From SOKP01 sp048887165 (GTDB lineage: Archaea > Asgardarchaeota > Lokiarchaeia > Sigyniarchaeales > SOKP01), in assembly GCA_048887165.1 (NCBI GenBank), contig JBHLJZ010000003.1, positions 31,786 through 95,785 on the forward strand: a stretch of DNA of 64,000 nt, given 5' to 3'. Under the pieces are notes generated by a model. That model was not told where the DNA came from and did no database searches. It saw only the letters and a list, made by a program, of their open reading frames with translations. Below, piece by piece: positions 35,624-43,572 of the stretch; position 1 is the first letter of the stretch, and each line of letters starts with the position of its first letter. The position numbers and the translations under genes are program-made.

Positions 35624-36814
35624 GTGTGTGATACTTTTGTAGCATTAAGTAATTCTACAAAAGATGGAACTGTTATTTTTGGAAAGAATAGTGATAGACC
35701 TAATAATGAAATACAATTAATAACCTATGCTCCACGAATCAAGCACTTTAGCAATGAAGAATTAAAATGTACTTACATATCCATACCTCAAGTTTCAAAC
35801 ACAAATGCTATATTATTAAGTCAACCTTTTTGGATGTGGGGCGCTGAAATGGGAGCAAATGAATTTGGAGTAGTTATTGGAAACGAGGCTGTTTATACTC
35901 ATGAACCAATCAGAAATATAGGACTATTGGGCATGGATTTATTAAGATTAGCTCTTGAAAGAGGAAAAAATGCAGATGAAGCATTTCATGTCATAACTAA
36001 TTTATTAGAAACATATCACCAAGGAGGAGGTTGTGCTTATAATGATCCTAGTTGGAGTTATCATAATTCTTTCCTAATTGCTGATAATAAAAAAGCATAT
36101 GTATTAGAGACTGCAGACGATTGGTGGATCGCTGAAAAAGTAAAGGACGTTAGATCTATATCAAATAGTCTATCAATAAGAGGTAAAGGAGAACTTAGAA
36201 AAAAGGGGATAATAGAATACGCGATTAATAGAGATTTTTGTAGGGATGATTCTGATTTCGATTTTGCAGTTACTTTCTCAGGAAATATGATACCTTATAA
36301 GCCTTCACCATTTTCCCGAGCAGGTAAATCTATTATTCTATTGAACCAAAATAAAGGAAAAATAACACCTAAAAAAATGATGGCATTTTTAAGGGAACAT
36401 GAAGCAGGTATTTGTATGCATGGTGGATTTGAATCAACTGGTTCTCAAGTGTCTCACTTAAACACCAATCTTGATTGTTCTGTTCATTGGTTTACAGGAA
36501 GTACTCTTCCATGTTTAAGCAATTTTAAACCATATATTTTTCCTACTGATGATTTTCATATACTGAAACCAGCCCCTTACTCTCAAATTAATAAAGAATG
36601 GTATTGGGTTAAACATAATAACTTTATTAAAGCTTCTAATTACAAATTAAACCAAAAGTATATTGCTGAATTGAAAAATATTGAACTTAACACTTTAAAA
36701 GATGTCAATGAAACTATTCAATATAATTGTGGACAAAATAAAGAACAATTTCAATATCATTTAAAAGAGATACATAAAAAAAATCATGAAAAATCAATAA
36801 AAATTATTGAATAA
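35624..36814 (+). CDS. Secernin-like C69 family peptidase, copy 2
   Basis: A 396-aa paralogue of the preceding protein, alike from end to end: MCDTFVALSNSTKDGTVIFGKNSDR, PFWMWGAEMGANEFGVVIGNEAV and LGMDLLRLALERG. The GTG start follows the upstream stop without any spacer, so translation must be coupled and the pair arose by tandem duplication. Both keep the Cys2 nucleophile. The copies differ most in the central part (around 215-260) and in the C-terminal 70 residues, which suggests different substrates or a heteromeric enzyme. It ends 11 bp from the convergent ceramidase-like gene. Confidence 0.88.
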   Translation: MCDTFVALSNSTKDGTVIFGKNSDRPNNEIQLITYAPRIKHFSNEELKCTYISIPQVSNTNAILLSQPFWMWGAEMGANEFGVVIGNEAVYTHEPIRNIGLLGMDLLRLALERGKNADEAFHVITNLLETYHQGGGCAYNDPSWSYHNSFLIADNKKAYVLETADDWWIAEKVKDVRSISNSLSIRGKGELRKKGIIEYAINRDFCRDDSDFDFAVTFSGNMIPYKPSPFSRAGKSIILLNQNKGKITPKKMMAFLREHEAGICMHGGFESTGSQVSHLNTNLDCSVHWFTGSTLPCLSNFKPYIFPTDDFHILKPAPYSQINKEWYWVKHNNFIKASNYKLNQKYIAELKNIELNTLKDVNETIQYNCGQNKEQFQYHLKEIHKKNHEKSIKIIE

Positions 36815-36825
36815 AATAGTTCAAT

Positions 36826-38220
36826 TTAATTACTTTCTTTCATTAAATTGAGCATTTCTCTCTCAACATAATATCCACATAGAGGGCTAAAACTTGGAGT
36901 AACCTCATAACCTCCTTCTTCAATATATTCTTGTAATGTGAACAAATATGCAATCCAATCTTGTGCATTTTGAAATATAAATGTATTTTTACTAGTTGTT
37001 ACTGACTTTTTAAACAATTTATTTCCAATGGATTCAAATAACTCTCCAGGGACAGTTAATATACTAAGCCTTTTCTCAGATAAATTGGATTTCGCTTGAA
37101 TTATAACATATTGAATAATAGTTTTACATTTATAGTTTATAAAGCGATATTTAAATTGAAAAATTGGAAAGTTCGAGTTAACTAATTGATATTTTGCAAC
37201 ATTTAAAAGTAAAAGTTTCTTAATAGCTTGAACTAATTTATTTGTAAACCATTTTTTCGAGAAATATCTAGCATCCTTCATAGGAATCCAAAACTCTTTT
37301 GAGAGAATTTTAACTTTCATAGAATTATAGAACTCTTTATCAGAGATAGAATTAACTAATTTTAAGACTTCTTCTGCAATAGCACAACCTATTTTCTTTG
37401 TATGCTCATATGTACCTAATTGATCATACATTTGATTTCTACCTGAATCCTGGTCACTATCACTTCCATAAGTAGTAACTGGATTAAGATCGCCTGATGG
37501 CCCATTAAAATAGATCACTTTCATTTCTCCATTGGTTAATTCTGTTACACGATGATATATGCGCCCAGGATAATCTGCTGACAATTTATTGTTTAAATAA
37601 GAAAGAGTTGTAGGATGACAAGCGTAATTGATTATACAACCAATTATTCTGTTTGCTTCCATATTTTTAAAGACTATTACACCTAAATCTGGAATTGTAT
37701 TTCTTTCTGGATGTCTTCTATTAAAGATAAGATTAGGATTAAATTCTTTCTTTTTCCATGAGAATTTACATAGTACAAGATTATTAAATAATTCATTAAC
37801 CATTTTAACGATTCTATTTGTAAACCATATTATATACTTATCATTTCTATTAGCTCCAAACATTATTCCACGTATTACATTTATTTTACCTCCAGGCCAG
37901 TAGAATTCGCCAGTTAAGTCAAAAGATGCATGAGTATGCGTAGCGTGAATTATAATTTGTTCTTCTTTAATGGATGGGTGATTATACTTTATTTTTGCTT
38001 TAATATATTTTGTAATAGAAAGAGGTAATTTTAAAATATCTACTGAGATCAATAAAAGAAAATCACTATAATCTTTAGAAGATGAACCATCGATTAAAAC
38101 ACCATACGCGAAAATATCATCTAACTTCCCCAGACAGGGATCTTTACGAGTATATCCTGCTAATGGTTTTCCAATATAATTTTTTGGAGTAATGTTTATA
38201 TTGTTAAACGCAACTTTCAT
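36826..38220 (-). CDS. Neutral/alkaline ceramidase-like hydrolase
   Basis: This 464-aa protein resembles the N-terminal catalytic domain of neutral ceramidase: front ITPKNYIGKPLAGY, zinc-site HATHTHAS (HxHT-like), NYACHPTTL with a further His, and FNGPSGDLNP with the family GDVSPN-like motif. The enzyme class cleaves the amide of N-acyl-sphingoids. Archaea lack ceramides in known lipids, so the substrate may be another N-acyl lipid or amide. No signal peptide is seen, which differs from secreted relatives. The C-terminal barrel is reduced. It is divergent from the eL33 gene. Confidence 0.8.
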   Translation of the reverse strand: MKVAFNNINITPKNYIGKPLAGYTRKDPCLGKLDDIFAYGVLIDGSSSKDYSDFLLLISVDILKLPLSITKYIKAKIKYNHPSIKEEQIIIHATHTHASFDLTGEFYWPGGKINVIRGIMFGANRNDKYIIWFTNRIVKMVNELFNNLVLCKFSWKKKEFNPNLIFNRRHPERNTIPDLGVIVFKNMEANRIIGCIINYACHPTTLSYLNNKLSADYPGRIYHRVTELTNGEMKVIYFNGPSGDLNPVTTYGSDSDQDSGRNQMYDQLGTYEHTKKIGCAIAEEVLKLVNSISDKEFYNSMKVKILSKEFWIPMKDARYFSKKWFTNKLVQAIKKLLLLNVAKYQLVNSNFPIFQFKYRFINYKCKTIIQYVIIQAKSNLSEKRLSILTVPGELFESIGNKLFKKSVTTSKNTFIFQNAQDWIAYLFTLQEYIEEGGYEVTPSFSPLCGYYVEREMLNLMKESN

Positions 38221-38365
38221 TAGATTATATTATTTTGAATTTGTTCAAAAGTTTTACTTTTTTTAAATTTAGGATTTTTAGAGCTTTAATTGCGAAAATT
38301 TTTTATTTTTTTAAGTATTTTCCTTCTCAATATTATCATTACTTATTATTAAATAGTGTTCTCAT

Positions 38366-38659
38366 ATGTCATTGAATAAATTGAATATATTAGGCATGGA
38401 AGGAACAATCTCAAATTATAAAAGAGGACGTCACACAGTTCATCCTAAACACTGCATAATTGTTTTTCCAGATATTAAAACAAAAAAGGAAGCTAATAAA
38501 TTAATTGGCAGGTTAATTGTTTGGATGAGTTCAACAGGAAAAGAATTAAAGGGTACAATAACTCGTGCACATGGAAACAATGGTGCGGTAAGGGCTCACT
38601 TTAAAAAAGCAGGAGTTCCTGGACAAGCTCTTGGAACAAAGGTAAAAATCATAAAATAA
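38366..38659 (+). CDS. rpl35ae: Large ribosomal subunit protein eL33 (L35Ae)
   Basis: A 97-aa protein that matches the L35Ae family end to end: GTISNYKRGRHTVHPKHCII at the front, KKEANKLIGRLIVW, TRAHGNNGAVRAHFKKAGVPGQALGTKV. It is an archaeal and eukaryotic ribosomal protein absent from bacteria. The ATG at 38366 gives the usual short N-terminus. It is a lone ribosomal gene here, divergent from the ceramidase-like gene, with an ordinary AT-rich promoter of about 145 bp. Its presence supports the archaeal assignment. Confidence 0.95.
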   Translation: MSLNKLNILGMEGTISNYKRGRHTVHPKHCIIVFPDIKTKKEANKLIGRLIVWMSSTGKELKGTITRAHGNNGAVRAHFKKAGVPGQALGTKVKIIK

Positions 38660-38839
38660 TTTAGCTATAATATTTTTTTATTTGGAATTTAAATTGCATT
38701 TTTAAAAATATTGCTTATATTTGGGATTTCAGAGATAATACTTAAATAACATACTTATTGATATTTAAAAAACCCATCTAAATCTTTGATAAAGCGGTAA
38801 TTTATTTTTTGATCAATTAATTTGGGTTTATTAGCTAAA

Positions 38840-40921
38840 ATGTCGGAATTGCATTTACAAATTTGTCGATTTTGTCAACGTAATATTAAATTAGCTTATT
38901 ATTGTGAGGATTGTGGTGCTTCATGCTGTTCTGACTGTTTAACGGAAGAAAGAATTGAAACATATATATGTCAAGATTGCAATTCCAAAAATATACAAGT
39001 TCCTGAATCTGGAAAGAAGCTATTCTGCAAAGAATGTGGAAAAGATAATATTAATCAAGTCAATCAACTTATAAAATCTTGTCCTAAATGTCATTCTCAT
39101 CATATTATTAATATCTATGAAAAAAAAGAACAGTTAGAAAAAAAATTCTTGGAATTAATCAAGAATGCCCGATATTTTGTTGAACCTTTTAGGGAAATTA
39201 TTAATAAACTGTATGTTTTAAGGCAGAAAGTTAAAAGAGCTAGAGGACCCCCTATTAAATGTTATCACTATCCAAATATGGAATCTGATTTATTGGCTCT
39301 CTTTAAACTTTTTATTTATGCTAAGGAAAACTTACAAGAAAAAATTAGTATTTTGTTTCATCATTTATCTTTAAATAAAGAATATTTTTTTGATATTTAT
39401 ACTCAACCTAATTCTAATGTAAGAATAATAGAAGGAATTTTAGATAATTTAAATGCTAGCTTTGATTCGATTAGTGATTTCACTTCAAATAATGTAATAA
39501 CCATAAATTCTAGTATAGAAAACTTACAACAAAACCTAAATTTTATTGATAAAATCGCTTTTTTCTTTAGATCTTATAAAAAATTTCTAAATTTGGCGGA
39601 AGAAGAAAAAGCAGTTTTCGCAATTTATGCTAAACTTGCAAATGGATTAAATACGCATGACAAATATAAAAAAAGAAAAGGAATATTATTTATTTCCAAT
39701 TTTGATTTATCATTTGTACATGAGACAGGTAGAATCAAAAAGAAGAAAGAAACTATTTTTAAAGCCCCTGTAAAAGATTTGACCAGGATAAAAGTAAAAG
39801 GTAAAATTTCAAAAAAACTATATATAGAATTCGCTTATGGGAGATATGAATTTACGCTCCCAAAGAATGCTATTTCTAAAGTCATGGACTACATTCTTCT
39901 AGCAAGAAGCTTTGATGAAATTGTTATTTATGATGAAGAAGCAGCTAGAAGACTCTATGATATTGATATCGAACTAAGTGATTTAATTAATTACATAGAA
40001 GAAGCAATAAATTCATTTTTCAGTTTGAAATGTCAATATAATAACATTAATCAGAATAAAAGTATTGCTAATACCCTTTATCAATCACCTTATCAATCTC
40101 AATTTCCTTTTCAACAACATCAAAACTCGAACCAAAATTATGTGAATGGCTCATCGTACCATAACCATAATTTCTCGCCTGGAAATTTATCGCTTTATCC
40201 CTATAACCATTTTTCACCTATAAGGAATAATTTAATCCATACTCCTAATGATATGAGATATTATGGAAATTCTTTAGGACAATTTTTACCTCCTAATTTT
40301 GACGAGAATAGTTTTTTCCTTCAAAACTTCTATAATCCAAATAGAATCCAGAATTATAAACCAACAAGATTCACTGAACCATACAATGGACATATATCTA
40401 ACAATGATGAAAAAAATATATTAATGAGAAAATTAGAATCAATGCAGAAATATGGCCCATTATACCAAAACGATATTAATCGGAGTAAAAATGATTTCAT
40501 TAACGATCTAACAAATTATAAAAATTCTGAACATTTTTTAAACAATACATATCCTGAAAACCCCCTATTTAATGAATTTTCGAGGAATCATATATCAGAA
40601 TTATTTAACGATGATTACTCACTTCCATCTAGATCACCTATAACACATTCTGGATCAACTAGATATAATAAAATAAAGCGTAAAAAAATGTTGGAGTTAG
40701 AAAAAGAAAGATATAGTCTTGAAGAAACATTAAAAACTCTTGATTCGAAATTTGAAAAGGGGATAATCTCTGAAATTGATTACTTCAGAACATATAAAAA
40801 TCTACAAAAAGATTTATATCTAGTTGAAAAGAAAATGGAAAATCTTGATGAAGAGTTTAGAGAAGCAGAATCGATGAGACACATTAATAAGGAATTCGAT
40901 CGAAAAAGATACTTCACCTAA
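38840..40921 (+). CDS. Zinc-finger, PH/GRAM-like, N/Q-rich multidomain protein
   Basis: A 693-aa protein of mixed architecture. Residues 9-47 hold a B-box-like cysteine pattern (Cys 9, 12, 22, 25, 29, 30, 33, 44, 47), then a second zinc ribbon (63, 66, 81, 84). A helical part (95-260) leads to a PH/GRAM-like strand series at about 275-355: KRKGILFISNFDLSFV, then AP-VKDLTRIKVKG, LYIEFAYGRYEFTLP and a closing helix. Residues about 398-605 are low-complexity, rich in N, Q, S, P and Y. The end (611-690) is a charged helical coil with a SHOCT-like GIISEIDYFRTYKNLQKDL. ATG 38840 is preferred to TTG 38822. It faces ESCRT-III. The function is unknown; membrane-associated scaffolding is an inference. 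Confidence 0.7.
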   Translation: MSELHLQICRFCQRNIKLAYYCEDCGASCCSDCLTEERIETYICQDCNSKNIQVPESGKKLFCKECGKDNINQVNQLIKSCPKCHSHHIINIYEKKEQLEKKFLELIKNARYFVEPFREIINKLYVLRQKVKRARGPPIKCYHYPNMESDLLALFKLFIYAKENLQEKISILFHHLSLNKEYFFDIYTQPNSNVRIIEGILDNLNASFDSISDFTSNNVITINSSIENLQQNLNFIDKIAFFFRSYKKFLNLAEEEKAVFAIYAKLANGLNTHDKYKKRKGILFISNFDLSFVHETGRIKKKKETIFKAPVKDLTRIKVKGKISKKLYIEFAYGRYEFTLPKNAISKVMDYILLARSFDEIVIYDEEAARRLYDIDIELSDLINYIEEAINSFFSLKCQYNNINQNKSIANTLYQSPYQSQFPFQQHQNSNQNYVNGSSYHNHNFSPGNLSLYPYNHFSPIRNNLIHTPNDMRYYGNSLGQFLPPNFDENSFFLQNFYNPNRIQNYKPTRFTEPYNGHISNNDEKNILMRKLESMQKYGPLYQNDINRSKNDFINDLTNYKNSEHFLNNTYPENPLFNEFSRNHISELFNDDYSLPSRSPITHSGSTRYNKIKRKKMLELEKERYSLEETLKTLDSKFEKGIISEIDYFRTYKNLQKDLYLVEKKMENLDEEFREAESMRHINKEFDRKRYFT

Positions 40922-41006
40922 TTTAAAAGCTTATTAAGTCTAAATATTTAAAAATAGAAATGAGTAGGTTAAGGAGACAAACTATCCTTGATAAGGAAGA
41001 GATTAA

Positions 41007-41660
41007 TTAGCTTCCTTCTAATTCTTTTCTTAGTTTTTCAATTTCATCTTCGAGTTTAGCTTTTGTTTTAATTTCAGGCTCCTCTTCTTCAAGGTCGAAT
41101 TCTGAGATATATTGAAGATCATCAACAGGAACATCCGGCATTTGACCTCCCTGTTCTAAAAGCATTTCTGTCTCTAATTGATTTAATTCATCTGTTACAT
41201 CAATCGCAAGATCAATTTCAGGATCGCCTGCCAAAATCTCAGCTGATTCTTCGATCTCAGCAACATAAGCTTCAGAATCCTCAGCAATCTCAGCAATTTT
41301 GGTTGGTGCTGCTTTTGTGGCAATAGTTTCTAATTCATCTCTTATACCTCCCATTAAATCTCCTGTCATAGAAATCATCTGACCCTCTTCAATCGCTTCT
41401 ATTTGTCTTTCGATTTTTGCCCTAATATTATTTGCGCGATCTACCTTCATTTGATATTGTTTAAATTGGATCAGATAATTCTTTGCTCTCTCTTTTTCTC
41501 CTCTTTTTAAAGCAATCTTTGCATTTTTTCTTGCAATTTCTGCCCTTTTATTATACGTTTTATTAGCTAAAGCAATTTTGCGGATATGTGATTTTGCTTT
41601 TAAGACAAGTTCTTCTTTTTCTTTACCTTTCCTTGGAAATAATTTCTTCTTCAATCCCAA
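41007..41660 (-). CDS. ESCRT-III (Snf7-family) protein
   Basis: This 217-aa protein has the Snf7 pattern: a basic short N-terminus MGLKKKLFPRKGK, long basic helices (to about residue 70) containing NKTYNKRAEIARKNAKIALKR and KERAKNYLIQFKQYQ, helix 2 with RANNIRAKIERQIEAIEEGQ, then the switch to an acidic half ending LEDEIEKLRKELEGS. ESCRT-III subunits polymerise on membranes and cut necks in division and vesicle formation. The N-terminus resembles Vps20/32/60-type proteins (CHMP4) more than the Vps2/24 type. The start is TTG at 41660, as an in-frame stop lies just upstream. No vps4 or ESCRT-I/II gene lies in the window. It converges on the zinc-finger/PH-like gene. Confidence 0.8.
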   Translation of the reverse strand: MGLKKKLFPRKGKEKEELVLKAKSHIRKIALANKTYNKRAEIARKNAKIALKRGEKERAKNYLIQFKQYQMKVDRANNIRAKIERQIEAIEEGQMISMTGDLMGGIRDELETIATKAAPTKIAEIAEDSEAYVAEIEESAEILAGDPEIDLAIDVTDELNQLETEMLLEQGGQMPDVPVDDLQYISEFDLEEEEPEIKTKAKLEDEIEKLRKELEGS

Positions 41661-41808
41661 TTCTTCTTGTCAACTCTTTTTAGAAGTTTATTATAATAAT
41701 ATCTCTTTTATATTTATAATGATTTTTTTAACTTAAAAATTTAATAGAATATATTTCTAAAAAAAATCTAAGAAATAAAATCTTTTATAGTCCAAAATTT
41801 GATTTAGT

Positions 41809-42924
41809 ATGAAAAAAATAATACTTAATTTTAAGAAATTATCAAATAATTATAAAGAACTAGTCCAAGAAGCATTCAATAAAGATATTTTAGATTTTAT
41901 AGTATCTAAGGAATCCTATTTAAAATTTAAAAATATTGACCGACTAAAAATATATTCAATGGATCCTGAAGTTCAACCTGATTATTTAATATATGATGAT
42001 ATAGATAAATTGGAAAATCTATTAGCTATTAAAGAAAAAAGTAGTAAAAAAGTAGGCGCCTTTATAGAAATTAAATCTAAAGCTGATGTAGACATGATTA
42101 TTAAAGTAGCGAAATCTGGAAAAGTCGATTTAGTTATGGTTTCTACTAAAAATTGGAAGATCATTCCTTTTGAAAACTTAATTGCACAAATTCATAGTTA
42201 CGATACAGAACTAATTGGATTTGTTGAAGATATACAAGAAGCTGAAACTTTATTAAAAACACTTGAGATTGGCGTAGATGGAATAGTTATAACTCCTAAT
42301 AATATAATTGATCTCATAGATCTAAAAAAACTAACCTATTCGAATTTCCATATAGAATTGACAACAGCAAAAGTTACTAAAATACAAAATTTACCAGAAT
42401 GTGATAGAGTTTGTGTTGACACCACTTCTATCTTAAAACTAGGAGAAGGTATGCTTGTAGGTAGTACTGCTAAAGGCTTTCTATTAATTCACTCAGAAAC
42501 TATTGAATCTCAATTTGTAGCAACAAGACCATTTCGAGTAAACGCTGGTGATGTTTCTGCGTATATTTTAGTACCTGATGATGATCCTGAACGTTTATAT
42601 CGAACTAATTATTTAAGTGAATTAAAAGGCGGTGATAAAGTTATAGTGGTTAATACTGATGGTGATGTTAGAATAGTAACAATAGGGAGAATAAAAGTGG
42701 AAACTAGACCAATGATAAGGTTCGAGTTAGAGGCATTGGTAAATGATAATAAAATAAAATTTAGCGGTGTTTGCCAAAATGCAGAAACCATCAGATTAGT
42801 TAACCATAATAGAAATCCAATATCTGTGGTTGACATTGAAAGAGGTGATGAAGTTCTTGTTCATATAGGACCTGGTGCAACTCATTTTGGAACAATTATA
42901 AAAGAAAACATAATTGAAAAATAA
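41809..42924 (+). CDS. 3-Dehydroquinate synthase II (archaeal type)
   Basis: The 371-aa protein matches the DHQ synthase II family (AroB prime): front KKIILNFKKLSN, the EIKSKADVDMII segment, VDGIVITPNN, and the C-terminal part SAYILVPDDDPERLYRTNYLSELKGGDKV, IGRIKVETRPMIRF, QNAETIRLV and GPGATHFGT. It makes 3-dehydroquinate from 2-amino-3,7-dideoxy-D-threo-hept-6-ulosonate with NAD in the archaeal route to aromatic amino acids. No other shikimate gene is in the window. It stands alone between convergent QueD and divergent ESCRT-III. Confidence 0.93.
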   Translation: MKKIILNFKKLSNNYKELVQEAFNKDILDFIVSKESYLKFKNIDRLKIYSMDPEVQPDYLIYDDIDKLENLLAIKEKSSKKVGAFIEIKSKADVDMIIKVAKSGKVDLVMVSTKNWKIIPFENLIAQIHSYDTELIGFVEDIQEAETLLKTLEIGVDGIVITPNNIIDLIDLKKLTYSNFHIELTTAKVTKIQNLPECDRVCVDTTSILKLGEGMLVGSTAKGFLLIHSETIESQFVATRPFRVNAGDVSAYILVPDDDPERLYRTNYLSELKGGDKVIVVNTDGDVRIVTIGRIKVETRPMIRFELEALVNDNKIKFSGVCQNAETIRLVNHNRNPISVVDIERGDEVLVHIGPGATHFGTIIKENIIEK

Positions 42925-42944
42925 ATTTAACGCATAATATTTAT

Positions 42945-43400
42945 TTAATCTTCATAAATTGCTATGTTATTCTTACTTTCTTCTATTTTAACCAAGATCT
43001 TTTTGTTTTTATAAATTTCTTTTAGATTATCATGAATATATTTAGCTAATAGTTCACTTGTGGTTGCGGGTAAAGGTAAAAAGACAACTTCAGAACGAGG
43101 GAAAACATATCTCTTGTTATCAGTTATAACTTCAACTGAATTGTCATCTTCTTTAATTTTAATGTAGTTTGAATTTTTAGGAATAAGAATGTAATGATCA
43201 AGAGGCCTAACAATTGATTCAACTCTTTCCTTTAATTCAATAAAATCAACAACAAAATAGTTTTCATCAAGATCAGAGCTTACTTCAACAGACACATAAT
43301 AATTATGACCATGAAGTCTTGAACACTGAAGAGGTTCTTTTAAAAAATGGCAAGCGCTAAATTTAATTCTATTTGCATTGATACTAACTTTAAAACCCAT
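42945..43400 (-). CDS. queD: 6-Carboxytetrahydropterin synthase (QueD/PTPS)
   Basis: The protein (151 aa) has the zinc histidines H18, H30 and H32 in ACHF and LHGHNY, with the catalytic Cys at 26 four residues before H30 (CSRLHGH), the VDFIELKERV segment and LDHYIL. This Cys/His spacing fits QueD. It makes 6-carboxytetrahydropterin from dihydroneopterin triphosphate on the way to preQ0 and archaeosine. ATG 43400 follows a TTG at 43403 in frame. It is divergent from the SDR-QueC fusion gene with about 170 bp between starts, so two steps of one pathway adjoin. Confidence 0.88.
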   Translation of the reverse strand: MGFKVSINANRIKFSACHFLKEPLQCSRLHGHNYYVSVEVSSDLDENYFVVDFIELKERVESIVRPLDHYILIPKNSNYIKIKEDDNSVEVITDNKRYVFPRSEVVFLPLPATTSELLAKYIHDNLKEIYKNKKILVKIEESKNNIAIYED

Positions 43401-43572
43401 CAAAAATCAATCTCTAAAAATGAATGAACTGAATTGAAATTCTTTTAAATATTTTTATATTTTATGTTTTAAAATCATAAAATAATCGATATAGATTTTA
43501 GATTTCATTTATTTTTAAATTATTTAGAATAAATATATATGGAGTTAATCAATCTAATAAAAAGAAATAATT

